This document shows, one piece after another, positions 7,790 through 16,122 of a stretch of DNA of 25,611 nt; the first letter of the stretch is position 1, and each line of letters starts with the position of its first letter. The DNA comes from Coriobacteriia bacterium (GTDB lineage Bacteria > Actinomycetota > Coriobacteriia > Coriobacteriales > UBA8131): contig WQXX01000002.1 of NCBI GenBank assembly GCA_009781535.1, positions 1 to 25,611 of the forward strand, in the 5' to 3' direction. Below the pieces are notes generated by a model. The model had not been told where the DNA came from and ran no database searches. It was given only the letters and a program-made list of their open reading frames with translations. The position numbers were made by a program, and so were the translations under genes.

Positions 7790-8526
7790 CACTCAGCAAT
7801 TTTGCTAACCCTTTAACCGCCCGGTCATTCCAGCGCGCAGCGGATGGTCTGCGTCCTGTGACCTTTACACGCGGGTATTTGAACAAGGCTTTTGGCTCAT
7901 GCCTGGTGGAGTTTGGAGACACCCGTGTGTTATGCGCTGCAACTATCGACGAAGGCGTGGCTGCGTGGCGCAAGGGGAGTGGCAAGGGATGGATAACGGC
8001 GGAGTACGCCATGCTGCCTGCCTCGACACCTCAGCGCACGCGCCGCGAGATACATGGACAACAGGGGCGCTCTCAGGAGATTCAGCGGCTCATCGGACGC
8101 TCTCTGCGCGCCGTAGTGGACCTGGGAGCCTTGGGCGAGACAACGGTCACCATCGACTGCGACGTCATCCAAGCCGATGGCGGCACGCGGACAGCAGCGA
8201 TCTGTGGTGCATGGGTTGCATTGCATGACGCACTGGCTGTTTGGAAGGAAGCTGGAAAGCTTAGAACCGATCCGCTGTTCGGTCAGGTTGTCGCTGTAAG
8301 CGTGGGCATGGTAAACGGCAAGTTATTGCTCGATTTGGACTATCGTGAGGATTCAGCAGCAGAGATTGATATGAACCTTGTCATGAACGGAGACGGTGAA
8401 TTCATCGAGCTACAGGGTACCGGTGAGCGTACGACCTTTGACCGTGGGCGTCTTGACGCCATGCTCGATTTAGGACAGAAGGGGCTTGCCCAGTTGCTCG
8501 ATCTTCAAAACCAGGCGATATCTTGA
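7786..8526 (+). CDS. rph: ribonuclease PH
   Basis: Phosphate-dependent 3'-5' exoribonuclease that trims tRNA 3' ends. The sequence has the family's N-terminal LRPVTFTRGY segment, the active-site loop G-K-G-W-I-T-A-E-Y, the T-x-x-R-x-x-R-E region and the C-terminal L-D-L-D-Y-x-E-D-S-x-A-x-x-D phosphate/metal site. It is 246 aa, normal for the family. The start overlaps the end of murI by four bases. The stop is 123 bases before the rdgB fusion gene, and no terminator is evident in that gap. Confidence 0.95.
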
Positions 8527-8649
8527 TTAAAGGGTGAGAACTGTTACCTCTCCAGTGCATAGCTTGTTCAAGGTCATGTAGCAAGAAAGTCAACACAACC
8601 GTGCCGAACAATCGGCGCTACAGAAAACCATCGAGGAAGCATTACAGAC

Positions 8650-9990
8650 ATGAAAAGAATTGTCGTCGCAACGCATAATAACCATAAGGTCAAAGAGATC
8701 TCAGCGATTCTTAACATCCCCGGTTGGGAGTTGGTTCCGCTCAGCGACCATATCAGCAACACCATCATCGACCTGCCGCCAGAAAACGCCACGACCTTTA
8801 CGGGCAACGCCCGTATCAAAGCACGTTTTGCCTACGACCTTACGGGCTGCGCGACGCTTGCCGATGACTCGGGTCTGGTTGTTGATGCTCTGGATGGTGC
8901 ACCGGGCGTTTATTCAGCACGTTACGCCGGCGAAGGGGCGACGGCCAGGCAGTGTAATGAGAAGCTGCTTGAAGCTCTTGATGGAGTAAAGCGCAATAAG
9001 CGTACAGCCCGTTTTGTGTGTTCGCTCATCTTTATCGATGAAGATGGCACGGAGTATGCGGTCGAAGGAACCTGTGAAGGTCATATCTCAACAACGCCAC
9101 GTGGCAAGAACGGTTTTGGTTACGATCCTTTATTTGTGCCAAACGATGCACAAGGTAATCCCGGCAAACGCACGCTTGCGCAGTTCTCAGCAGCAGAAAA
9201 GAACGCGATCTCGCATCGTGCGGTTGCATTGGCAGCCTTAAGAAAGCTGGCGTTTCAAATACAACCGGATGAAAGAATCCGCATCGTTGCCTTTGACTTT
9301 GATGGTACGCTCATCGATGCTGCTTCGCCAGTACGCCTGGTCAATCGTCTTGTCCTGCATGACCATGTCATGTCGTTTTGGGTAGGCGTTAAGATTGCCT
9401 TTTGGGGAATGCGCTACAAGATGGGCTCGGAGCTTGACCAGTCTCTGCCCAGAAGATACATCTTTGGGAGCTTTACCGACTTTCCATCAACGTATGCTAA
9501 CAGTATCATGGTCAGCCTTTATCACGAGAAGTTACGGTACTACTTCCGTCCGGAGGCGCTCAGGCGCATCGAAGAGCACAAACAGGCAGGCGAGCTCATC
9601 ATTCTCGTGAGCGCCTCGTTTGACCCGATACTCAAGGAAGTGACGCGTGAGATTGGCGCTGACGGATACATAGCCACCCAGATGGAAATCAATAACAAGG
9701 GGTACTACACCGGACGCACCATCGGGTTTCCACCAGAAGGCGAGCAGAAACTCGTCCAACTCACGGCGTATGCAGACATGCGTTTTGGTAAGGGGAATTG
9801 GGTGATAACCTGGGCGTATGGAGACCATTTTTCCGACGCGCCACTGCTTGCCGCCGCTGAGCATGCGGTTGCCGTCGACCCTTGTCGCCGTCTCAATAGT
9901 ATTGCAAAGGAGCGTGGCTGGGAGATCATGCCACTCGGAGTGCAACGCGTCAAGAGCCAAGCTAGGAGGTCATTGTACCAGGCAGATTGA
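8650..9990 (+). CDS. rdgB: fusion of RdgB/HAM1 nucleotide pyrophosphatase with a HAD-IB phosphatase
   Basis: Residues 1-205 form a complete RdgB/HAM1 domain, which hydrolyses dITP and XTP to monophosphates: THNNHK at 8-13, DDSGLVVDAL at 72-81, GFGYDP at 145-150 and SHR at 188-190. After a linker of about 10 residues, residues 211-446 form a HAD phosphatase of the PSPase-like IB type: nucleophile D216 and D218 in DFDGT, motif II serine S321 in LVSAS, motif III lysine probably K367, and motif IV GDHFSD with D392 and D396. The frame is continuous, with no stop or start at the junction. A monophosphate produced by the first domain could be a substrate for the second, but HAD-IB substrates vary and this is inference. 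GAGGAA lies 11 bases ahead of the ATG. Ordinary RdgB proteins are about 200 aa. Confidence 0.88.
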   Translation: MKRIVVATHNNHKVKEISAILNIPGWELVPLSDHISNTIIDLPPENATTFTGNARIKARFAYDLTGCATLADDSGLVVDALDGAPGVYSARYAGEGATARQCNEKLLEALDGVKRNKRTARFVCSLIFIDEDGTEYAVEGTCEGHISTTPRGKNGFGYDPLFVPNDAQGNPGKRTLAQFSAAEKNAISHRAVALAALRKLAFQIQPDERIRIVAFDFDGTLIDAASPVRLVNRLVLHDHVMSFWVGVKIAFWGMRYKMGSELDQSLPRRYIFGSFTDFPSTYANSIMVSLYHEKLRYYFRPEALRRIEEHKQAGELIILVSASFDPILKEVTREIGADGYIATQMEINNKGYYTGRTIGFPPEGEQKLVQLTAYADMRFGKGNWVITWAYGDHFSDAPLLAAAEHAVAVDPCRRLNSIAKERGWEIMPLGVQRVKSQARRSLYQAD

Positions 9991-10055
9991 CAATACGTTG
10001 CTTTGCCATATCAGTACGTGGTTTTGACCAGAGGGCTTAGGTGAAAGGAGAGGAT

Positions 10056-11123
10056 ATGCCAGAATACACCTCCATCAAGAAGAACAGAGACACCGTGGAG
10101 CGGACCCGTATCGTCGATAGACTTTTGGCGTTACGCGACCAGCTTGATCGTCAGATTCCTGCCAAGACAGCTACCGACACGCTCTTGCTTGCGACATGGA
10201 ACATCCGCGAGTTCAGCGACAACCGTCGCAACGAAAGCCTCCACTACCTGGCTGAGATTGTCAGTCGCTTTGACCTCATCGCCATCCAGGAGGTTGCAAA
10301 CAATATGGATGGCCTTCAAAGGCTCGTCGCTTTGCTGGGGCAAAACTGGGACTATATCGTCACTGATAGCACGGCTGGAGTAGCGGGTGGTAGCGAGCGT
10401 ATGGCGTTTGTCTTTGACAAATGCAAGGTCTTCTTTCGAAAGATGGCTGGAGAGATCGTCTTGCCAGACAGCAAGCTCATCAACAAAGAAACACAATTCG
10501 CCAGGACGCCTTTTTCCGTGGCGTTCCAGGCTGGTTGGTTCAAGTTCATTTTGACGACGGTTCACATCTATTACGGAAAACAGGGAGATGAGGACCCCCG
10601 CCGTGTTGAGGAGATCGCCACCATCGCCAGTTTTTTGAAAGACCGTGCGAAGAAGGAAGACGAAAGCTATATCTTACTGGGTGATTTCAACATCGCCAAC
10701 ATCGGCGACGCCACCATGAAAGCGCTTGAGAAGCAGGACTTCTATGTCCCAAAGGCCATACGGGAGCACCCATCTGACCTGGCAAAGACCAGACATTATG
10801 ACCAGATTGCCTTTAAGCTTAAGATCGATACCAACATGACTGTCTTTTCTGAGGAAAACCAACGAGCTGGTACATTCGATTATACCGAGACGGTCTATAC
10901 TGCCAACGACCTCGATATATACCGCGGGTTCTTTGACGAGAAGTATACTCTGGGAAAGACCGAAAAACAGGTCAGCAATTACTATCTGAAGACCTGGCGA
11001 ACGTTTGAGATGTCAGACCACCTTCCGCTTTGGATAGAGCTCAAGATCGACTTCAGTAACCAATACCTTGAAAACATCAACACGATGACCGCACCAAAGA
11101 ACCCAAAGCGGCGCTCAAAGTAG
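10056..11123 (+). CDS. endonuclease/exonuclease/phosphatase-fold protein
   Basis: Member of the DNase I-like EEP superfamily of metal-dependent phosphodiesterases. Expected active-site residues are present in order: N49 (TWNIREF), E79 (AIQEV), D210 and N212 (LGDFNI), D249 (HYDQIAF) and D321-H322 (SDHLPLW). No signal peptide or membrane helix is visible, so it is likely cytoplasmic. The ATG at 10056 follows AAAGGAGAGG; an in-frame GTG at 10041 lies upstream of that ribosome site and is not used. The first 40 residues are charged and the last 15 basic. It stands alone between rdgB and the AAA-like gene. The target (DNA, RNA or a phospholipid head group) cannot be told. Confidence 0.8.
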   Translation: MPEYTSIKKNRDTVERTRIVDRLLALRDQLDRQIPAKTATDTLLLATWNIREFSDNRRNESLHYLAEIVSRFDLIAIQEVANNMDGLQRLVALLGQNWDYIVTDSTAGVAGGSERMAFVFDKCKVFFRKMAGEIVLPDSKLINKETQFARTPFSVAFQAGWFKFILTTVHIYYGKQGDEDPRRVEEIATIASFLKDRAKKEDESYILLGDFNIANIGDATMKALEKQDFYVPKAIREHPSDLAKTRHYDQIAFKLKIDTNMTVFSEENQRAGTFDYTETVYTANDLDIYRGFFDEKYTLGKTEKQVSNYYLKTWRTFEMSDHLPLWIELKIDFSNQYLENINTMTAPKNPKRRSK

Positions 11124-11250
11124 GGCTACCCTGCCACGGAAATCGCCACCGGGAGTTACGCCATTGTGTACGCATGGACTCTCCGCACAGAAATTTTTCA
11201 AATTAATAAAGTAACGGATGGAAACATTCCAGAAATAGATGCAAGTGGTA

Positions 11251-11292
11251 TGGTACTATCGGCATTGTCAGTACGGAAGCATTGTTGACAAT
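11251..11292 (+). promoter_or_regulatory. extended -10 promoter with an overlapping inverted repeat
   Basis: TGGTACTAT (11251-11259) fits an extended -10 element for the gene starting at 11320; transcription would begin near 11266. ATTGTCA (11264-11270) and TGACAAT (11286-11292) form an inverted repeat with a 15-base centre covering the expected start region, so it is a candidate operator. The gene has GAGGA 9-10 bases before its ATG. Confidence 0.4.
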
Positions 11293-11319
11293 TTGACAAG
11301 GGTCTGAGGAAAACGAATC

Positions 11320-13113
11320 ATGGATTGTGGGAACATGACAGACGAGCAGCAAAGCAGCGATCAATATCAGAGCATCAGCTCCTATCTTGATTCGGCTGAT
11401 GAAGCGTGCCAGGCAGGAAGATCACGCCTGGCGATACATCTGTATTGTGCTGCCTTTGAGCTGGCGATAGAACAGGGTCTTGCGCCCACCGATCGTATTC
11501 TTGATGGCATGAACCAGGCATGGCTGCTTGCGTGTGAGCAGGGAGACCACTCAAATGCCGAGGCTGTCTTTAATGATCTGCTTCCGTATTATTCGCCTGA
11601 ACAGGCGCAAGTAGCGCTCAGGCAGCTCAGAATCCTTGCATTCGACCAGATCGAAAAGCTTGGGGTGCCGCGGGATGAGGTACTCGGCCTTGCGCAGACG
11701 CTTGCTTTCGAGGTATCCCACAGTTTAACAGACATTCAGATTCAGCCCCAAGAACCAGAGATGAATCCCGGGGCTTTTGCCTCTGCACCCAATGCAGCCA
11801 CAGCAACAGAAGCCTTTTTGCCGGAAGTCTCCCCGGTGCTTGAAGCGCCAATCACAATAGAAGCATCAAAGGTCTTTGACGGTATTCCAAGAGATATTAA
11901 CCTCTCAGAACGAAAAGTCGACCTTGGCCGCCTATTCAGCACCTTTCATGCGCATATTGCCGAGCTGAGTAAGGCAGCCAATGAAGCAAACAGTGTTGAA
12001 GAGCAAAAGGCTGTGGACGATCAAGCTGTGAGGTATAACAACCTTACGGGATTCAAGGAAGCTTTGCGAACCATGCGGCAGTTTGGCTTTTCGGATACGA
12101 GCGACCCTCATTTTGGCGAGTTCGTTGCCCAGGCTAATGCCTTCCATGGTGTGTATGGCCCAGTTCTGACCGATTCCTTCTTCTTCTACGGCTCCAGCCG
12201 CGAAGACGTCGCTTTGTTCGCCAAGGCAACTGCAGTCGAGATCGGCTGGCCGATTATCGAGATGTCTGTCGAACTTGAAGCTGCAGGCGTAGGTACCATC
12301 AAAGTGGTCGGACCTGTCAGGCGCTCGTTCTTTGGACCACCGCGTTTTTCCGACATGCCGTTTCCCTGCATCCTTCTTATTCAGAATGTCGACCACTTAC
12401 AGGAGATGTTCAGGGGAGAAGAAAAAGCATGGTATCAAAGCTACCATTTTGGCTCTCAAGGGGAACATGGCTTTCAGCAACCACCTTCCAACCATCCTGC
12501 GCCAAGTAACCCCCGTGCACAAGGGGCGCAGGGAGCGCAGGGAGCGCAAGGAGCGCAGGGAGCGCAGGGAGCGCAGGGAGCACCGCAGGGCTCAGGCTCT
12601 ATGGCTCCGACGGGGCAAGGTATGCAGCGCTCCATGCAGGCAGAGATACTCGGTTACCTCAATGCGTTATGCGCCCAGGGCGAGGTCTTTATCATCACAA
12701 CTTCTCAAGAGCCACTCAGCAAAGATCCGCTGCTACTTGGCAACGGGCTTATGAGTATCATCGGCTCATACCGGGAGATCGAAGTACCAGCGCCGACTAT
12801 GGCAGAACGTCAGGAGATCCTGTATTACTTTTCCGAGGATCACCCCTCATTCAAGAACATCGATTTTGAGCATCTGGCAAACCTTGCCCAGGGTGTGGCG
12901 CGTAACGAGCTCGTCTGGGCTGCGCAGGCAGCGGTTGAGGAGGCATATCGCGAGTCATTACGCACCGGTCATAATCGGGGGGTTACTGTCTGCGAGGTGC
13001 TCTCGCAGCTGATCGTCTATCTGGAAACGGACTCGCCAAACCGCCAGCGAGTCGAAGATGCGATTATTGAACAATTCTGTATCGACATGAATAATGACTT
13101 ACTAAATCTGTGA
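11320..13113 (+). CDS. degenerate AAA+ ATPase-like protein with a GAQ repeat
   Basis: A 597-residue protein with three parts. Residues 1-140 look helical and TPR-like. Residues 140-185 are a Pro/Ala-rich linker. From about 250 the layout follows a classical AAA+ domain, but key residues are missing: the Walker A place (residues 300-307) reads Y-G-S-S-R-E-D-V with no GKT/S, and the Walker B place (351-359) reads I-L-L-I-Q-N-V-D-H without the D-E pair. The sensor-1 strand (VFIITTSQEP, 466-475) and a lid-type helical bundle (about 490-560) are recognisable. An insert at 385-440 carries seven A-Q-G repeats. ATP binding is therefore doubtful, and it may be a structural or adaptor protein. ATG 11320 has GAGGA upstream; ATG 11335 is possible. 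Confidence 0.6.
   Translation: MDCGNMTDEQQSSDQYQSISSYLDSADEACQAGRSRLAIHLYCAAFELAIEQGLAPTDRILDGMNQAWLLACEQGDHSNAEAVFNDLLPYYSPEQAQVALRQLRILAFDQIEKLGVPRDEVLGLAQTLAFEVSHSLTDIQIQPQEPEMNPGAFASAPNAATATEAFLPEVSPVLEAPITIEASKVFDGIPRDINLSERKVDLGRLFSTFHAHIAELSKAANEANSVEEQKAVDDQAVRYNNLTGFKEALRTMRQFGFSDTSDPHFGEFVAQANAFHGVYGPVLTDSFFFYGSSREDVALFAKATAVEIGWPIIEMSVELEAAGVGTIKVVGPVRRSFFGPPRFSDMPFPCILLIQNVDHLQEMFRGEEKAWYQSYHFGSQGEHGFQQPPSNHPAPSNPRAQGAQGAQGAQGAQGAQGAQGAPQGSGSMAPTGQGMQRSMQAEILGYLNALCAQGEVFIITTSQEPLSKDPLLLGNGLMSIIGSYREIEVPAPTMAERQEILYYFSEDHPSFKNIDFEHLANLAQGVARNELVWAAQAAVEEAYRESLRTGHNRGVTVCEVLSQLIVYLETDSPNRQRVEDAIIEQFCIDMNNDLLNL
12517..12582 (+). repeat. 9-base tandem repeat encoding Ala-Gln-Gly
   Basis: Seven units of the 9-base motif (GCGCAGGGA and near variants) in frame, plus one closing GCA codon, encode residues 400-421 of the AAA-like protein. 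Differences are mostly at third positions, so the array is recent or maintained. It is likely a flexible linker; the Gly-x-y spacing resembles collagen but lacks proline. Confidence 0.9.
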
Positions 13114-13119
13114 CTATTG

Positions 13120-13128
13120 TGGTATTAT
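13120..13128 (+). promoter_or_regulatory. extended -10 promoter of the Rrf2 gene
   Basis: TGGTATTAT fits the extended -10 pattern, starting 7 bases after the preceding stop codon. The predicted transcript starts near 13135, giving a leader of about 22 bases that contains AAAGGTGG before the ATG at 13157. Confidence 0.45.
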
Positions 13129-13156
13129 TTGTGCCGCTTACAAGAAAGGTGGACAC

Positions 13157-13609
13157 ATGGATATCACAAGAAGAACCGATTACGCCATCCGTTTAATTGC
13201 AGCGCTGATTGAGAACAAGGGAGCGCCGCTGTCGGTCCGCGAGGTTGCTGAAAAACAGGATATCCCCTACGCATTCGCACGCAGCATACAGCATGATCTT
13301 GCGTTGGGTGGTTTTATCCGCAGCCTTCGTGGAGCCCGAGGTGGCATGATCCTTGCTAAGGACCCCGATTCCTTTACGCTGCTCGAGTTCATCGAAACGC
13401 TCCAGGGTGCAGTCAGTATCGCTGTCTGCACAACAGAGCCAGGATGGTGCCCACGCGACGAGGACTGCACATTCCACAATGTATGGCTCAATGCAAACAC
13501 CATGCTACGAGATTATCTTTCGTCGGCGACAATAAAAGATATTCTCGAAGGCAAGTATTCTCTTCCGTCCGTTGTGGCTATCAGCCAAGATGCGGACGCG
13601 TCAGAGTAG
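13157..13609 (+). CDS. Rrf2-family transcription regulator with three cluster cysteines
   Basis: A 150-residue Rrf2 protein: N-terminal winged helix (MDITRRTDYAIRLI to about residue 75, with the typical G-A-R-G-G wing at 59-63) and a C-terminal dimer helix. C91-x6-C98-x5-C104 matches the three-cysteine iron-sulfur loop of the IscR/NsrR group, so it probably senses cluster status, nitric oxide or redox stress. No isc or suf genes are in view. The ATG follows AAAGGTGG at good spacing and has its own extended -10 promoter, so it may also drive the glycosylase gene that follows. Self-regulation is common in the family, but I see no clear operator. Confidence 0.88.
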   Translation: MDITRRTDYAIRLIAALIENKGAPLSVREVAEKQDIPYAFARSIQHDLALGGFIRSLRGARGGMILAKDPDSFTLLEFIETLQGAVSIAVCTTEPGWCPRDEDCTFHNVWLNANTMLRDYLSSATIKDILEGKYSLPSVVAISQDADASE

Positions 13610-13677
13610 TCTTGCTGTTAGGTATTTCAGACCTGGACAAGGACGCATTGCAAGCAGACGTTTTGCAAGAAGGTGTC

Positions 13678-14529
13678 TTGAATACCGATCAACTCAATAG
13701 TTTTGTCGAGCGGGTGCGCGACTTTGGTCAGCGCCTGTACCGCGATTTTCCTTGGCGCGGTACGTCAGACGCGTACGCAGTTCTGGTAAGCGAGATCATG
13801 CTCCAACAGACGCAGGTCTCCCGTGTACTTGCCCGCTGGCATGCCTGGCTGGAAGTCTTTCCAAGTATCGATGCGCTGGCAGCAGCATCGCTTGCCGACG
13901 TCTTGGAGCGTTGGCAGGGGATGGGTTATAACAGACGTGCAATCGCGATCAAACGTTGCGCTGATACTCATTCAGAACAATACGGTGGACAGGTACCATG
14001 CGACTATGACGCACTTATCGCGCTTCCTGGCGTCGGTCCAGCAACGGCTGCTGGGGTGTGTGTCTTTGCCTACCAGCTTCCTTTTGTGTATCTGGAGACG
14101 AATGTCCGTACCGTCTTTATCCATGAGTTTTTTGCTGAGAGAGAACGTGTCTCAGACCACGAAATCATCCCTCTTATCAAGCAGACCTGTCCTGATAAAG
14201 ACCCCCGTTCCTGGTATTATGCGCTGCTTGACTACGGCGCCTACCTCAAAAAATCCATGCCCAACCCTTCCCGACGTTCTACGCAGTATCACAGACAATC
14301 GACATTCATTGGCTCAGTGCGCCAGAAGCGCGCCGAGTTGCTGCGGCTAATACTTGGACAAGCAGGTTTGTCGACCGATGAACTGGCTGAGCAGCTGTCT
14401 GCTCTTGAGCGCATTGCAGGTCGCCAGGATGTGCCAATGGGCGAGATCATCGTGCTTTTGGAAGCCTTGGAGCGCGAAGGATTCCTTACTTCGCATGCTG
14501 GGAATTGGTTTATTTCCTCACAAGGTTAG
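13678..14529 (+). CDS. mutY: MutY/HhH-GPD-family DNA glycosylase without an iron-sulfur loop
   Basis: Helix-hairpin-helix DNA glycosylase closest to MutY, which removes adenine opposite 8-oxoguanine. S-E-I-M-L-Q-Q-T-Q-V (38-47) contains the MutY catalytic glutamate (E39), and LPGVGPATA (116-124) is the helix-hairpin. Two departures are seen. The catalytic Asp expected in L-D-G-N-V is Glu here (L-E-T-N-V, 139-143), and the C-terminal four-cysteine cluster loop is absent. The Nudix-like C-terminal domain is also missing; instead a winged-helix-like tail follows, for a total of about 283 aa. The true start is uncertain: TTG 13678 places the PWR motif where MutY has it and follows AAGAAGG. TTG 13648 (with AAGGA) and TTG 13612 are alternatives, while ATG 13444 would lie deep within the Rrf2 gene. 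Confidence 0.7.
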   Translation: MNTDQLNSFVERVRDFGQRLYRDFPWRGTSDAYAVLVSEIMLQQTQVSRVLARWHAWLEVFPSIDALAAASLADVLERWQGMGYNRRAIAIKRCADTHSEQYGGQVPCDYDALIALPGVGPATAAGVCVFAYQLPFVYLETNVRTVFIHEFFAERERVSDHEIIPLIKQTCPDKDPRSWYYALLDYGAYLKKSMPNPSRRSTQYHRQSTFIGSVRQKRAELLRLILGQAGLSTDELAEQLSALERIAGRQDVPMGEIIVLLEALEREGFLTSHAGNWFISSQG

Positions 14530-14720
14530 CTTGCAATCTTTGTGAAAAATGTATGACAATTACCTCGCAAGAACGCTGAGAACGAAGCGCGACACTCTCG
14601 CACCTGTGACTTGCGGTACAATACCGACGTTGTTCTATCAATTGTGGCTTGACCAAAGAGCCTCACTGGAAACATGCGGATAGAATGATTTGATCAAAGA
14701 TTCGACTGAAAGGCCCTGAC

Positions 14721-16037
14721 GTGTCCTACCATGCCCCACGTGGTGTAAACGACCTACTCCCGCAGACCGCGCAAGCGCATCTGTGGATCGAGAGTATCGC
14801 ACATGAAGTATTCTCACGCTATGGTTATGTGCTGATCGAGACCCCGCTTTTTGAGTTGACCGAGGTCTTTGTGCGCGGCATCGGGGAGGCAACCGACGTA
14901 GTGGGCAAGGAGATGTTCGGGGTGTACTCTGGCGCCGCTGCAGGCAAACTGGTAGTGGGGGAGACGCTGAAGGCCGATGAGCAATTGTCACTGCGCCCCG
15001 AAGGTACTGCCGGCGTAGCCCGGGCTGTGGTCGAACATGGGCTTGTTCCCCCTGGCTCGCCCGTAGCGAAGTACTGGTACGCGGGCTCGATGTTTCGCCA
15101 TGAGCGGCCTCAGAAAGGCCGTCTGCGCGAGTTCCACCAGATAGGCGCCGAGTGCATAGGCGCAGCTGAGCCAAGCAGCGACGCCGAGGTCATCATCATG
15201 CTCATGCGTTTCTTTGAGACTTTAGGGCTCTCGCGTGATTCCATGCGCTTGTATGTCAATTCCATGGGAGACGCAACATGCCGTCCGGCGTATCGCGAGG
15301 CAGTGCGCGCTTTTATCCTCGACAACGCGGAGTCGCTGTGCGATGAATGCGTCCGTCGTGCCGAAACCAACCCACTCAGGGCTTTCGACTGTAAGAATCC
15401 ATCTTGTAATACAATCATGGCAGCCGCGCCGCTTATCACCGATATGTTGTGCGAGCAATGTGCCGAGCATTACGCTACGGTTCGTGAACTGTTGGATGTT
15501 GCGGGGCTGGTATATGAGGAAAACCCGCGCCTGGTGCGTGGTTTGGACTATTACACCCGCACGGTTTTCGAAGTCCAAGTTGACGTCGGCCTTGGATCTC
15601 AAAATGCCATCGGCGGTGGCGGACGTTATGACGGGCTTATCGAGGAGTTTGGTGGAAAGCATACGCCAGGATTAGGCTTTGCCGTAGGGATAGAGCGCAT
15701 TTTGCTTGCCCTTCAGGCTCAAGATATCCAGGCAGGTAAGGTACCTGTGCCCGAAGTCTTCATCGCAGCTGTCGACGGCAAGGCCCGCACGGTGGCTTTC
15801 CGCATCGCTTTGGCGCTTCGTGATGCGGGCCTTGCCGTCGAACTTGACCACCAGAACCGCTCCCTCAAATCACAATTCAAACTCGCGGACAAACTCGGCG
15901 TTTCGTGTGTTATTGTCCTGGGGCCAGACGAGCTAGCCTCGCATACTGCGACTTTGCGCTACATGGATACCGGCGAGGAACGTTGTGTTCCCCTCGATAC
16001 GTTGACCGACATACTCAGCGAGCCGATAAAGACCTGA
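14721..16037 (+). CDS. hisS: histidine-tRNA ligase
   Basis: Class II synthetase that charges tRNA-His. The N-terminal PRGVNDLLP, motif 2 M-F-R-H-E-R-P-Q-K-G-R-x-R-E-F-H-Q (114-130), the HisA motif LVRGLDYYT (261-269) and the GGGGRYDGL loop are all present. Cysteines between residues 187 and 247 (CDEC, DCK, CEQC) belong to the insertion domain common in many bacterial HisRS. The length of 438 aa is normal. The start is GTG at 14721, with GAAAGG about 8 bases upstream. No T-box or other leader riboswitch was recognised in the 191 bases before it. aspS follows 85 bases later, a pairing frequent in bacteria. Confidence 0.96.
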   Translation: MSYHAPRGVNDLLPQTAQAHLWIESIAHEVFSRYGYVLIETPLFELTEVFVRGIGEATDVVGKEMFGVYSGAAAGKLVVGETLKADEQLSLRPEGTAGVARAVVEHGLVPPGSPVAKYWYAGSMFRHERPQKGRLREFHQIGAECIGAAEPSSDAEVIIMLMRFFETLGLSRDSMRLYVNSMGDATCRPAYREAVRAFILDNAESLCDECVRRAETNPLRAFDCKNPSCNTIMAAAPLITDMLCEQCAEHYATVRELLDVAGLVYEENPRLVRGLDYYTRTVFEVQVDVGLGSQNAIGGGGRYDGLIEEFGGKHTPGLGFAVGIERILLALQAQDIQAGKVPVPEVFIAAVDGKARTVAFRIALALRDAGLAVELDHQNRSLKSQFKLADKLGVSCVIVLGPDELASHTATLRYMDTGEERCVPLDTLTDILSEPIKT

Positions 16038-16122
16038 TGCGTGTAGAGTAGAATATACCAAGTCGGCGCTCGTTAAGAGTTGTCGAAGAATCGACCATTG
16101 TGGGAAAGAAAAAGGAACATCG

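Noticed and set aside
8527..8649. Small gene or RNA between rph and rdgB
   Set aside because: No open frame with a ribosome site and no stable hairpin were seen in the 123 bases.
13444..13677. ATG 13444 as the start of the MutY-like gene
   Set aside because: It would overlap the Rrf2 gene by 166 bases, and the added N terminus has no similarity to the family.
14530..14720. T-box or other riboswitch ahead of hisS
   Set aside because: No T-box consensus or specifier-loop pattern was found in the 191 bases; only weak -10-like TACAAT at 14617 was noticed, without a -35.
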